Of a DNA stretch of 64,000 nucleotides, positions 55,587-64,000 are shown one piece after another. Source of the DNA: Heliorestis acidaminivorans (GTDB lineage Bacteria > Bacillota > Desulfitobacteriia > Heliobacteriales > Heliobacteriaceae); the NCBI RefSeq assembly GCF_008933955.1, contig NZ_WBXO01000002.1, positions 310,001 to 374,000 of the forward strand. Direction: 5' to 3'. Position numbers and translations under genes: made by a program. Each line of letters begins with the position of its first letter. Within the stretch, counting starts at the first letter, position 1. The notes beneath the pieces were generated by a model. It made no database searches. It was given only the letters and a program-made list of their open reading frames with translations, and was not told where the DNA came from.

Positions 55587-55801
55587 ATTCACCCCCTTTT
55601 TTCCTTTTCTTCTATTACTGACAAAGCAGTACTGTTCTAACCATTCGGTTCAAAAATAATACAGTTCGCCGCTGAATATTGGCAATTTGTCGAAAAATTA
55701 TGTACATATTGTATAGTATTTGCTAATCTTTAATGGCCTTAATTTTAATGTCTGAATATTTCTAAAAAACTAAAAAAGCTTATTAATGAGGAGGGCGCTG
55801 A

Positions 55802-57523
55802 ATGCAAGGAGAACTGATCCCTGCTTTTCCGGGCAATCACAACATGGCTAATTACGAGGAGGCCCGGGCCAACTTCAAGTGGGAAGACGTAGAAAAAGAG
55901 TTTTCCTGGTATACTACAGGTAAAGTAAACATCGCTTATGAGGCCGTTGACCGCAACGTGCTGGAAAAGGGCTTGGGCGATAAAGTAGCACTGTACTACT
56001 CAGACCCTGCTCGTAACGAAGCTGTGACTTACCGTCAAATGATGGAAAGGTCTAACCAATTCGCTAACGTACTGAAAAAGTATGGCATCAACAAAGGCGA
56101 GCGCGTCTTTATCTTTATGCCTCGCAGTCCTGAGCTCTACGCTTCTTTCTTAGGTATAGTTAAGAAAGGTTGTATCGCAGGACCTCTTTTCGAAGCTTTC
56201 ATGGAAAATGCAGTTAAAGATCGTCTAGGTGATGCAGAAGCTGTAGCTATTGTAACTACTCCTGCTCTCCGTAACCGTATTCCTAAAGATCAACTACCTC
56301 ACTTGAAGCATATCTTCATGGTAGGAGTACCTGAAGAAGGTCTCGGCGAAGGCGAAATCGACTGGCATGCTGAGATGGCAGAAGCTTCCACTGAATTTGA
56401 TATTGAATGGGTCGATCGTGAAGATCCCATGCTTCTTCTCTACACGTCTGGATCAACTGGCAAGCCAAAAGGTGTGCTCCACGTACATAATGGCATGATT
56501 CAGCATTATCAGACTGGTAAATGGATTCTTGACTTGAAAGAAGACGATATTTACTGGTGTACTGCTGACCCCGGTTGGGTAACTGGTATTTCCTACGGTG
56601 TCTGGGCTCCTTATCTTAATGGCGTATCTTCTGTCGTTCGTGGCGGACGCTTTAAGCCTGCAGATTGGTATCAGACAATTCAAGATAACAAAGTAACTGT
56701 ATGGTACAGCGCACCAACTGCTTTCCGTATGTTGATGGCTGCTGGTGACGATCTAGTGAAAGAGCATGATCTATCTTCTCTTCGTCATGTTCTCTCCGTT
56801 GGTGAGCCACTGAACGCTGAAGTTGTACGTTGGGGTATGAAAGTCTATGAGCGCCGCATTCATGATAACTGGTGGATGACAGAAACAGGCGGTCAGATTA
56901 TCTCTAACTACCCATCTATGGCTATTAAGCCTGGTTCCATGGGTAAACCATTCCCTGGCATCGACGCTGCTATCATTGATGACAACGGTAATGTGTTGCC
57001 TCCTCTTCAAATGGGTAACTTAGCCGTTCGCAAAGGCTGGCCTTCTATGATGAGAAAAATCTGGAAGAACGAGCCTAAGTATAACGAATACTTCAAGATC
57101 GAAGGCTGGTATGTATCCGGCGACTCCGCTTACATGGACGAAGACGGTTACTTCTGGTTCCAAGGTCGTATCGACGACGTTATCAACACTTCTGGTGAGC
57201 GCGTCGGTCCTTTCGAAGTTGAATCTAAGCTAGTTGAACACCCCGCAGTTGGAGAAGCTGGCGTTATTGGTAAGCCCGATCCTGTTCGTGGCGAAATCAT
57301 CAAAGCTTTCATCTCCCTCAGAGAAGGTTACACTTGGTCTGAAGAGTTACAAGCTGAAATCGTTGCTTTCGTTAAGACAGGTCTGGCGGCTCACGCGGCA
57401 CCAAGAGAAATCGAAGTTCGCGACAAACTGCCTAAGACTCGCTCCGGTAAAATTATGCGCCGTGTTCTCAAAGCTTGGGAGCTTGGCCTACCAACTGGTG
57501 ACCTTTCCACAATGGAAGACTAA
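55802..57523 (+). CDS. acsA: Acetyl-CoA synthetase (AMP-forming)
   Basis: This 573-aa enzyme has the AMP-forming motifs YTSGSTGKPKGV, TADPGWVTG, WYSAPTAFRML, DNWWMTETGG, SGDSAYMDEDGYFWFQGRIDDVI and the C-terminal KTRSGKIMRR with the acetylatable Lys550. Length is canonical for the Bacillus-type short form. It activates acetate to acetyl-CoA. GAGGAGG lies upstream. The 334-nt region before it (55468-55801) holds the DnaA boxes and a weak promoter (TTGTCG/TATAGT, 19-nt spacing). Confidence 0.93.
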   Translation: MQGELIPAFPGNHNMANYEEARANFKWEDVEKEFSWYTTGKVNIAYEAVDRNVLEKGLGDKVALYYSDPARNEAVTYRQMMERSNQFANVLKKYGINKGERVFIFMPRSPELYASFLGIVKKGCIAGPLFEAFMENAVKDRLGDAEAVAIVTTPALRNRIPKDQLPHLKHIFMVGVPEEGLGEGEIDWHAEMAEASTEFDIEWVDREDPMLLLYTSGSTGKPKGVLHVHNGMIQHYQTGKWILDLKEDDIYWCTADPGWVTGISYGVWAPYLNGVSSVVRGGRFKPADWYQTIQDNKVTVWYSAPTAFRMLMAAGDDLVKEHDLSSLRHVLSVGEPLNAEVVRWGMKVYERRIHDNWWMTETGGQIISNYPSMAIKPGSMGKPFPGIDAAIIDDNGNVLPPLQMGNLAVRKGWPSMMRKIWKNEPKYNEYFKIEGWYVSGDSAYMDEDGYFWFQGRIDDVINTSGERVGPFEVESKLVEHPAVGEAGVIGKPDPVRGEIIKAFISLREGYTWSEELQAEIVAFVKTGLAAHAAPREIEVRDKLPKTRSGKIMRRVLKAWELGLPTGDLSTMED

Positions 57524-57533
57524 TATTTACTAC

Positions 57534-57565
57534 GCCCTTGCAGAGGCACCCCGGCTCTGCAGGGC
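57534..57565 (+). terminator. Intrinsic terminator after acsA
   Basis: The arms GCCCTtGCAGAG / CTCTGCaGGGC, followed by T8, lie 10 nt after the acsA stop codon. Confidence 0.92.
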
Positions 57566-57679
57566 CTTTTTTTTATGTCTTCATAGGTCTATATCATAGG
57601 AGGCTTAGCTTTGGGGAAGAATGAGCAAGTACTAAACAGACAGGTGATATCGACCTTCAATTAGACAGGAGGCCCTTGC

Positions 57680-59131
57680 ATGGACCGACCTAACAAATCC
57701 TCAGAAGATGTAGTGGAAGCGGGAAAAAAAGAGTGGGCAGGCACTGTCAAAGCACCGGCACCAGCAGAAACTACAGGTGCCGAATATGCAGGAACAGAGT
57801 TTGCTAATGAGTGGGCTGGATCTATAAAGCCTACTTTTCCTGCTGGGCCTTTTGGTTCAGGTTCAATTGATAGCCAAAATGTAGGCAATGCTAATTCCAG
57901 CCAAGAAAGCACTGTCGCATCAACACCTTCTAATTGGGTTCTTATGGCTTTAGCAGGTGTGCCCCTAATTATGGTGCTAGGAAATTCTATGCTTATTCCT
58001 GCCTTTCCTCAAATTCGAGAAGCTATGGGGATCACACCCTTGCAAGTAGGCTTACTGATCACCTTTTTTTCCATACCTGCAGGTCTGGCCATTCCTTTTG
58101 TGGGCTTCTGGTCCGATCGCATTGAAAGAAAAAAAATTATTGTACCTGCTTTAATTATCTATGGTATAGGCGGATTAATTTCTGGCTTAGCTCCTGTACT
58201 TTTTAATAATTCTTACACAGTTATGTTAGCAGGAAGAATTGTTCAAGGATTAGGAGCCGCTGGAACAGCACCTCTTGCTATGGCTCTTGTAGGAGATCTA
58301 TATCAAAGTAAGGCGCGCAATAAGGCCTTAGGTGTGTTAGAAGCAACTAACGGAATGGGTAAAGTTATCAGTCCGATTCTCGGCTCACTGCTTGTCTTAT
58401 TAGTCTGGTGGTCCATCTTCTACGTTTACGCAGCTTTAGCTATTCCTGTAGCCTTAGCAGTAGCTTTTCTGGTCAAAGAGAAGAAAAAAGAAAAAGCGGC
58501 ACAGGGCAAAAGCCTGTCCGCTTATTTCTCCGGTGTTTTTGAACTTTTTAAGAAGAAAGCCGCAACATTACTTATCGCTTTTTTCGGCGGTATGCTAGCT
58601 TTGTTTACTCTCTTTGGTGTCCTTGCTTACCTTTCTGATGCCTTAGAAGCTACTTATGGCTTACAAGGTGTACGAAAAGGATTTGTCTTGGCTCTCCCTG
58701 TTCTAGCCTCAGCTTCTACCGCTTTGGGAACAGGCTTTTTACTGCAGAAAAAACCAAATTTCTTAAAATCGGCCATTCTTATAGGACTGGGACTTTTCTC
58801 AATTTCTCTAGTACTTTCAGCTCTTTTTCAGACCATTCCTGCCGTACTAGCATTATTAGCAGTTCTCGGGCTTGGTGTTGGTCTTGTCTTACCAGGCTTA
58901 AATACTATTGTCACTTCATCAGCACCAGAAGAAGAACGTGGAGCTATGACAGCTTTTTATGGAGGCGTTCGTTTTATTGGTGTTGCTTTGGGACCACCTA
59001 TTTTTAGCTTGTTAGAGCGAGGTGGCCCTGTAATGCTTTATGGGCCCTGGGCTGTGGTGGGTGCTATTACACTTTTCTTAGCTTGGCGTTACCTGCAACC
59101 ACCTAAAAGCCAAGCTACTGGTTCAGCCTAA
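57680..59131 (+). CDS. MFS transporter with a disordered N-terminal tail
   Basis: This 483-aa permease has about 12 membrane segments and MFS signatures (GFWSDRIERKKIIV after segment 2, VQGLGAAGTAPLAMALVGDLY), close to the Bcr/EmrD drug-proton group. The first 75 residues are a Gly/Ala/Thr-rich tail with repeated EWAGTVK / EWAGSIK units, not seen in typical MFS proteins. The substrate is unknown. GGAGG precedes the ATG. It overlaps the end of DUF441 on the opposite strand by 9 nt. Confidence 0.85.
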   Translation: MDRPNKSSEDVVEAGKKEWAGTVKAPAPAETTGAEYAGTEFANEWAGSIKPTFPAGPFGSGSIDSQNVGNANSSQESTVASTPSNWVLMALAGVPLIMVLGNSMLIPAFPQIREAMGITPLQVGLLITFFSIPAGLAIPFVGFWSDRIERKKIIVPALIIYGIGGLISGLAPVLFNNSYTVMLAGRIVQGLGAAGTAPLAMALVGDLYQSKARNKALGVLEATNGMGKVISPILGSLLVLLVWWSIFYVYAALAIPVALAVAFLVKEKKKEKAAQGKSLSAYFSGVFELFKKKAATLLIAFFGGMLALFTLFGVLAYLSDALEATYGLQGVRKGFVLALPVLASASTALGTGFLLQKKPNFLKSAILIGLGLFSISLVLSALFQTIPAVLALLAVLGLGVGLVLPGLNTIVTSSAPEEERGAMTAFYGGVRFIGVALGPPIFSLLERGGPVMLYGPWAVVGAITLFLAWRYLQPPKSQATGSA

Positions 59132-59581
59132 GAGCCAACGGTAAATAGTTAGAGCAAGAGCTGTAAGCCCACCAGCCATGAGAGGACCTACGGGTACTCC
59201 TCCGAAAAAGACGATCCCTAAAAGAGATCCTAAAATCATACCAACGATAATCTGAGGTTCGCCGTGTAAAAGCTCAATGCCCTGCTTGTTAAGATTAGTG
59301 GCAATAACACCACCAGCTAAAGCGATTAAGCCTGGTACGGAGACAAAGGTCTGATAGACTTCCTTAAATCCTACTTTTCCTGTGGCAAAAGGGGCTAACA
59401 TGGCCAGTGTTAACATGAATAGTCCCATATTGACGCCGTGACGTTCAGCCCAATGTAACCAACCATGCCAGCCCAAGAGATGCAGGATCAATATAGCCAC
59501 TGTGGCCATTACTGTGAGTGGAGACCTGGCGAAAATGCCAATGGCAATTACAATAAGCAGTAGTAGAGTTCCCCCATGCAA
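59123..59581 (-). CDS. DUF441 membrane protein
   Basis: This 152-aa protein has four hydrophobic segments (LLLLIVIAIGIFARSPLTVMATVAILIL at the N terminus) and GVPVGPLMAGGLTAL at the end. It belongs to DUF441 (YeaL type), whose function is unknown. The start is a TTG, with GGAGG 6-7 nt upstream; that site pairs with the last codons of comB in a hairpin. Confidence 0.85.
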   Translation of the reverse strand: MHGGTLLLLIVIAIGIFARSPLTVMATVAILILHLLGWHGWLHWAERHGVNMGLFMLTLAMLAPFATGKVGFKEVYQTFVSVPGLIALAGGVIATNLNKQGIELLHGEPQIIVGMILGSLLGIVFFGGVPVGPLMAGGLTALALTIYRWLLG

Positions 59582-59586
59582 AGGGT

Positions 59587-59606
59587 ACCTCCTCCTCTCA
59601 GGAGGT
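59587..59606 (-). promoter_or_regulatory. Hairpin joining the comB stop and the DUF441 ribosome site
   Basis: ACCTCCT (59587-59593) and AGGAGGT (59600-59606) are perfect 7-nt complements. On the minus strand the first arm is formed by the last comB codons and stop, and the second by the DUF441 ribosome site. Ribosomes finishing comB would open it, coupling the two genes. Confidence 0.55.
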
Positions 59607-60383
59607 TTGTCTGCTACTATGCTTATGCAGTACCTTGTCGTTCATGCCAGTAATTACCCTTTGTTCCATAAGTCGGATTCGCGAAAAAGTTAAATGAGGT
59701 AAGAGAGGGAAAATATCTTCCCTCAAGCAATAGGCAAGATCTTTCTCAAAACCTTGTTCGATCAAACGCTGACCATGATCAGTTAGTTTCATTAAGTCCA
59801 TTAATTGATAGCGGTTTAATTGATAAAGTTGTAAAGCGGCAATAGCCAGCTCATCGCCTTCTACTTCCTCTTTTTCAGAAAGATGATAAATTATTTTGCC
59901 TGCTGTAATCGTATCTTCCAAGCAAAATTGACCTTGTGTTCCGGCACAGACAAAAACAACTTGGGCTGGATCAAGGTGAGCAAGATAGTCCGCTACGGCT
60001 CGGCCGTTAAGTAAGGAAGCTACAATAACTTTTGTTGCTGATGTTGCTTTTTGTAAGGCTACAGTACCATTAGTAGTGACAAGAAAAAGAGTTTTTCCTT
60101 GCACTACTTCTTTGGTGTATTCACAAGGCGAATTACCAAAAAGAAATTGAGCAAAGCGATAGCCTTTGTACTCACCACCGAGAATAATATCTTGCTTGGG
60201 CCAACTAGATGATAATATCTTGGCCTCATTGAAGGTGCTTACCGGAAAAATTTGATGACATCCTTGGGCTAAGGCTGTCACAATTGTAGATGTTGCTCTC
60301 AGTGTATCTATTACGACAACAACTTTATTCTGTAATTCTTTCTTACTTATGTCCTGGTGGGTGCTATAAACAGAAACATACAA
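59598..60383 (-). CDS. comB: 2-phosphosulfolactate phosphatase
   Basis: This 261-aa protein has the ComB patterns VVVIDTLRATSTIVTALAQGC, GGEYKGYRFAQFLFGNSP and VTTNGTVALQKA. It removes phosphate from 2-phosphosulfolactate in the sulfolactate/coenzyme M path. It follows comA by 43 nt and ends in a hairpin with the DUF441 ribosome site. Confidence 0.9.
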   Translation of the reverse strand: MYVSVYSTHQDISKKELQNKVVVVIDTLRATSTIVTALAQGCHQIFPVSTFNEAKILSSSWPKQDIILGGEYKGYRFAQFLFGNSPCEYTKEVVQGKTLFLVTTNGTVALQKATSATKVIVASLLNGRAVADYLAHLDPAQVVFVCAGTQGQFCLEDTITAGKIIYHLSEKEEVEGDELAIAALQLYQLNRYQLMDLMKLTDHGQRLIEQGFEKDLAYCLREDIFPLLPHLTFSRIRLMEQRVITGMNDKVLHKHSSRQTS

Positions 60384-60426
60384 TAGTATTCCCTCCAGGT
60401 TCTAGAAGTTTGGTAAAAGATAGCTC

Positions 60427-61266
60427 TTAAATGATTTTAGTGCTTGGATGAATTTCTTCTTGCCAGCTTCGCCCCGTTAAGGCTTGCCGTAAGGTATCAG
60501 AACGGAGACCTCTTCGCAGGGATTCTAAGGCAATAACTTCAGGAGAAGGTATGTTGCCAAGATTAACGTTAGGTCCAAAATTTTCAATAAGCATTTGTTG
60601 TTGATCTTTCAATGGTGCTTCCCAGAGCAGTATATCTAAAGATGGTAAAGACTCTACTAGCATTTCCATATCTTTTTCCCGAATAGCTCCATCTTCGTCA
60701 TATAGATTTACATCTTTTCCTGATTCACGACCTTCTACAATTACATAATCTGCTCCCTCGTTCGTATCTTCGACGATTTGCTGAATCAAAGCAGGTAAGG
60801 CTAAATGTTTTTTTGGATCTTTTTTGCCTACTTCAGTGAGTACTTTGAAGTTTTGGGCTACTGCTTTTTGAATTAAGCTTTTTCTTTCACGCGAAGAAAG
60901 GTGTATCGTGCCATCAGAGATTTCTATCCATTGAATTCCGTGGGATCGCAGTGTATACAAAAACTCATCAAAGAGACCTTGCCAGTATGCTAATTCTGTT
61001 AAAGTGCCTCCTGTGTATAGTTCTACACCATAGCGTCTAGCCATTGTAACTTTTTGGGCTAACATTTCACTTCGATATAAGGCTGCTGAGCCAAAGCCTA
61101 ATTTAATAAAATCAATATATTCCCCTGCTGTTTCTAGGAGGTCTTGGAAGGCATTCATGCCCATTCCTTTGTCAAAAACCATGGTAATACCTTGTGTTCT
61201 CGGTTTTTCATGACGCGGCCCTATAGGCCAAGCCGATAAAGGAGGCCACCAGAATTTCTTTTCCAT
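60427..61266 (-). CDS. comA: Phosphosulfolactate synthase
   Basis: This 279-aa TIM-barrel enzyme has FDKGMGMNAFQDLLE, IDFIKLGFGSAALY, VELYTGGTLTELA, WIEISDGTIHL, ADYVIVEGRESGKDVNLYDEDG and NLGNIPSPEVIALESLRRGL. It joins sulfite to phosphoenolpyruvate. In Bacillus the homologue YitD makes spore sulfolactate. The ATG at 61266 follows GGAAGGTGAAACA; the longer frame adds 35 unlikely residues. Confidence 0.92.
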   Translation of the reverse strand: MEKKFWWPPLSAWPIGPRHEKPRTQGITMVFDKGMGMNAFQDLLETAGEYIDFIKLGFGSAALYRSEMLAQKVTMARRYGVELYTGGTLTELAYWQGLFDEFLYTLRSHGIQWIEISDGTIHLSSRERKSLIQKAVAQNFKVLTEVGKKDPKKHLALPALIQQIVEDTNEGADYVIVEGRESGKDVNLYDEDGAIREKDMEMLVESLPSLDILLWEAPLKDQQQMLIENFGPNVNLGNIPSPEVIALESLRRGLRSDTLRQALTGRSWQEEIHPSTKII

Positions 61267-61425
61267 TGTTTCACCTTCCTCGTCAATTACAGGAAATCTA
61301 GTCATCCATAGATTATGGAAAAAGAAAAATATGGTGTCTGTCAATAGTTCTGAAAAGCATAAAAAAGCCATTTACCTCTGTTATGTAGGTAAATGGCTTT
61401 TGGGTTTATTACAAGGACTTTCTTC

Positions 61426-62061
61426 TCAAGCTTCAATCAATGTTTGTACTTGAAAGCCTTCTTGTAGCAAAATTTCTTGTAGTTCATCTTTGTTTTCTGT
61501 AGATCCTTCTAAGCGAAGCACAAGCGATGCTTTACCATTTTTGCCGGCAAAGTTAACTATACTTGAGATATTACCGTATTTTTTTACGATTTCTGTAAGT
61601 TTAGCTAGCTCACCTGGCTGATTGTTAATGGTAACGTTAAGTCGTAGACCTTTTTTGGAAATACCCATAACATGCAAAAAAGTATCAAGGATGTCTGTAC
61701 CGGAGATCATGCCGACTATCTTATTATTGCTGAGCACAGGCATGCCACCAATTTTATTTTTCCGCAATATGAGGGCCGCTTCTTCTAGAAGAGCATCTGC
61801 ATCAACGGTTATCACATCAGTAGACATGATCTGATACAAGAAGGTGCTAGAGCTTAAAAGATGCATTTCGTAGGTACTCATGGAGCCTGGTGGTGTAGTG
61901 CGTAGTATATCGCTTTTGGTGACGATGCCTACAAGCTCGTCTTTTTCCATTACGGGCAAGCGACGAATCTTATGATTATGCATTAGAGCCATGGCGTCAG
62001 CTAAAGTGCTGTCTGATTGTATGGTTATCGGTCTTTTGTTCATCCAATTGCGAACGAGCAA
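61426..62061 (-). CDS. acuB: AcuB-like CBS-pair and ACT domain protein
   Basis: This 211-aa protein has two CBS domains (residues 1-60 and 75-125, with LVGIVTKSDILR and IVGMISGTDILD) and a C-terminal ACT-like domain (LRLNVTINNQPGELAKLTEIVKKYG). AcuB-type proteins sense nucleotides and affect acetate or acetoin use; acsA 4 kb away is a possible link. The start is a TTG with GGGAGG 8 nt upstream. Confidence 0.85.
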   Translation of the reverse strand: MLVRNWMNKRPITIQSDSTLADAMALMHNHKIRRLPVMEKDELVGIVTKSDILRTTPPGSMSTYEMHLLSSSTFLYQIMSTDVITVDADALLEEAALILRKNKIGGMPVLSNNKIVGMISGTDILDTFLHVMGISKKGLRLNVTINNQPGELAKLTEIVKKYGNISSIVNFAGKNGKASLVLRLEGSTENKDELQEILLQEGFQVQTLIEA

Positions 62062-62523
62062 AGGTAGGGGCCTCCCTTCTCAACGGTGCTATTGATTATG
62101 TTTGCACTTTCTCATGATAGGGACAAAAATAAGCCCACTTATAGGGGTTAAAATGGGTGTTGTGCTTTTCTTACTCTAAATAATAATCTAACGTTCTCTA
62201 CCCTGTCAACCAAAATAGAGTGCCAGTATTGACCATATTCCTTGGCAAAAGTGACTAAATCTTCAAAGGGTTTTGGTATTTTTTATCGAAGAAATTAAAG
62301 GAAGTAAAGATGGCTTTTTAGGGTGATTTACTGCCTTCACACACTTTAACTATTTTTGATAATAAATTCATGGTTCTTCATATATAAAGATATAAATCAC
62401 ATCGTGAATGTTATTGTTAACGCAGAGATAAAGTACTTGAATGTAGATTTTTTTTTGAAAGATAAATAGTTCTTAAATTTTTAGGATTGTAAGAGTTTGA
62501 GAGTTTTCGGAGGATGTGAAATT
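62062..62523. other. 462-nt AT-rich intergenic region
   Basis: No gene is seen here. It holds the upstream region of the AcuB-like gene (minus) and a possible weak promoter for the 7TM gene (TTGATA...CATATA, near 62357-62385). I found no riboswitch or clear repeat. Confidence 0.6.
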
Positions 62524-64000
62524 ATGAATTTAAGAACTAATAAAAACTATATTTTGATCGTACTATCCTTTTTTTTCATTGCTACTATATTTATTTCTCT
62601 GAACTTTTTAACTCAAGATATTGAAGCTTCTGTAAATCAACAAGCCGGTAACCTTGATTTATCTACTTGGAATAAAGATGATTTGATTCAACTAGAGGGC
62701 GAATGGATGTACTACCCCGAAATGCTCAAAGAGGATATTAAGACAGACCCTTTGGCGCTAGGCACCTATGTTAAAGTACCACATAAATGGACAGCTTCTG
62801 ACAAGTATGATGGAAGAGCTTATGGTTACGGTACATATAATCTGAGTCTATCAGGTCTTGGGTCAGGAAAAATCTATGGAATTACTTTTCCTGATGGAGG
62901 TATGGCTTATCGGGTTATCATTAATGGTAATGAAATTATAGAAAATGGTGTGGTGGCAAAAGACAAGGCCAATTATATTCCTTACAGGAATGCTCAAAAG
63001 AGTGCCTTTGTAGCGAATGAATTTGGTGAAGCTGATATATTTATAGAAATTGCCAACTACGATCATGTAAGAGGTGGTTTTTGGGTAAGTCCTATCATAG
63101 GCTCTGTTGATGCTTTAGATGCTTGGGTAAATAAAAATTATATAGAACAGGTATTTATTTTTACAAGCATAGTTATTATGGGCCTTTTTTTTCTTATCTT
63201 GTTCAGCTTTTCAAGAGATGATAAAAAGGTCTTATATTTTGCTCTATTATGCATCTTAATTGCTCTGCGTGTACTATTTACAACGAGAGGGTTAAGCGCA
63301 TCGATCATATCTTCTATACCCTGGCACTTGATGGCTAAATTAGATTACATAGTTCTTTTTCTTCTATTACCAATAGCGGGAAAACTCCTTTATAGCTTTC
63401 AATTTGTGAAGAGAGTAAAAGCTGTGGAGATATTTTATAGAGTTTTTGCCTTGCTATCAATTGCAGTAACCCTCTTACTGCCTTTTCATGTCTTTTACCA
63501 GTTGGCCATCTATTACAGGTATCTTCTTTTTATGTTCTTTATATATTTTATTTATCAATTGGCCATGGGAGTCTACAAAAAGGTTAATGGTGTCATCTAT
63601 GTAGTACTTGGATTATTATCGCTTATGATAGCAGGTCTTTTGGAAATATTTGTGACTACAAATCCAATTTACACTTTTTATGGAACTCTCACTATGATAT
63701 TTTTTATGTCTATATTTGTAGTATCTGATTATGCAACGACAAAAAGAAAGAACAGCTACTATGTACAGATTGAGGAAAAAAACAAACAACAAGAACAGAT
63801 TGCCCAAATTGCTGGTGATTTTGTTACAGCGAGTATGACTAATATTGATGAAAAAATAAACAGAACCTTAGAACAAATTAGCCGCTTTTTTAAAATTGAT
63901 AGAAGCGACGTTTTTCTTTTTTCCCAAGATTATCGAACTGTTACTATCAGCCACGAATGGTGCAAAGAAAACATTGAACCAAAGCAAAACCATTTTATTG
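62524..64000 (+). CDS. 7TM-DISM receptor with GAF-like region, incomplete at the window edge
   Basis: The visible 492 residues have an N-terminal membrane segment, an outer beta-rich domain (YYPEMLKEDIKT...YGYGTYNLSLSG...YRVIINGNEIIENG), seven membrane segments (about 215-430) and then a cytoplasmic helix and a GAF-like start (NRTLEQISRFFKIDRSDVFLF). This is the 7TMR-DISM layout; the missing end is likely a histidine kinase or GGDEF module. GGAGG lies 10 nt before the ATG. Its sequence is clearly more AT-rich than the housekeeping genes. Confidence 0.8.
   Translation, partial: MNLRTNKNYILIVLSFFFIATIFISLNFLTQDIEASVNQQAGNLDLSTWNKDDLIQLEGEWMYYPEMLKEDIKTDPLALGTYVKVPHKWTASDKYDGRAYGYGTYNLSLSGLGSGKIYGITFPDGGMAYRVIINGNEIIENGVVAKDKANYIPYRNAQKSAFVANEFGEADIFIEIANYDHVRGGFWVSPIIGSVDALDAWVNKNYIEQVFIFTSIVIMGLFFLILFSFSRDDKKVLYFALLCILIALRVLFTTRGLSASIISSIPWHLMAKLDYIVLFLLLPIAGKLLYSFQFVKRVKAVEIFYRVFALLSIAVTLLLPFHVFYQLAIYYRYLLFMFFIYFIYQLAMGVYKKVNGVIYVVLGLLSLMIAGLLEIFVTTNPIYTFYGTLTMIFFMSIFVVSDYATTKRKNSYYVQIEEKNKQQEQIAQIAGDFVTASMTNIDEKINRTLEQISRFFKIDRSDVFLFSQDYRTVTISHEWCKENIEPKQNHFI

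Overview
The window looks like a chromosomal segment of a low-to-mid GC anaerobic Firmicute of the clostridial type. The evidence is a SCIFF peptide with its radical SAM maturase, LonC, GdpP, YycJ, DnaD and DnaI replication proteins, a double-cubane-cluster protein with its activase, a short-form hybrid cluster protein and a YedF-like protein. The mix would fit a Peptococcaceae or Heliobacteriaceae relative, but there is no rRNA or other species marker, so the genus is a guess. Gene order (rlmH, htrA, yycJ ... purA, dnaB, lonC, rplI, gdpP, yybS, ssb, ychF, DUF951) matches the arm left of oriC in Bacillus and related Firmicutes. Almost everything from 3.6 to 54.9 kb is on the minus strand.

Layout. 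1-3.6 kb: remnant of a cell-surface SLH/HExxH protein that lost its 5' end, head to head with an unrecognised ORF. 3.6-4.6 kb: AT-rich nucleotidyltransferase pair resembling a toxin-antitoxin unit. 4.7-16.9 kb: UbiD decarboxylase, CapA lipoprotein, rlmH, HtrA, YycJ, a methyltransferase, a MurA with Asp in place of the catalytic Cys, a membrane-anchored HExxH peptidase, a TPR protein and a CoA-binding/thioredoxin reductase fusion. 17-23.4 kb: LysM/G5/M23 peptidase, molybdopterin oxidoreductase, SCIFF maturase, the 47-aa SCIFF precursor and lgt. 23.6-24 kb: tRNA operon Lys-Glu-Val-Asp with a near-consensus promoter. 24-37.3 kb: pabC, pabB, purA, dnaB, lonC, rplI, gdpP, yybS, ssb, ychF. 37.4-46.4 kb: small proteins, HEAT protein, YedF-like, M18 aminopeptidase, CvpA, double-cubane protein plus activase, DnaI and a DnaD-domain protein. 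46.6-49.8 kb: a nitrosative-stress-like group (DUF1858, siroheme protein, Hcp, Rrf2). 49.9-54.9 kb: methyltransferase, thioredoxin, Ski2-like helicase, a DUF1980-type protein and an ArsR repressor.

At about 55 kb the coding strand switches. A plus-strand orphan gene is followed by three perfect and three near-perfect DnaA boxes, all in one orientation, then an AT-rich stretch and acsA. No dnaA or dnaN is present. Beyond it lie an MFS transporter, DUF441, ComB and ComA (sulfolactate branch), an AcuB-like CBS/ACT protein, and an AT-rich, incomplete 7TM receptor gene running off the right edge.

The helicase, its loader, a DnaD protein, SSB and a DnaA-box cluster all lie within 30 kb. This, with the strand switch, makes the 55.5 kb cluster the best candidate for an unexpected element: an origin, part of one, or a DnaA titration or regulatory site. 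Other points worth a check are the SCIFF genes in line with a molybdoenzyme, the TrxB fusion, the Asp-type MurA, the FNR-like box at hcp, the terminator-containing leader before yybS and the absence of rpsF and rpsR around ssb.
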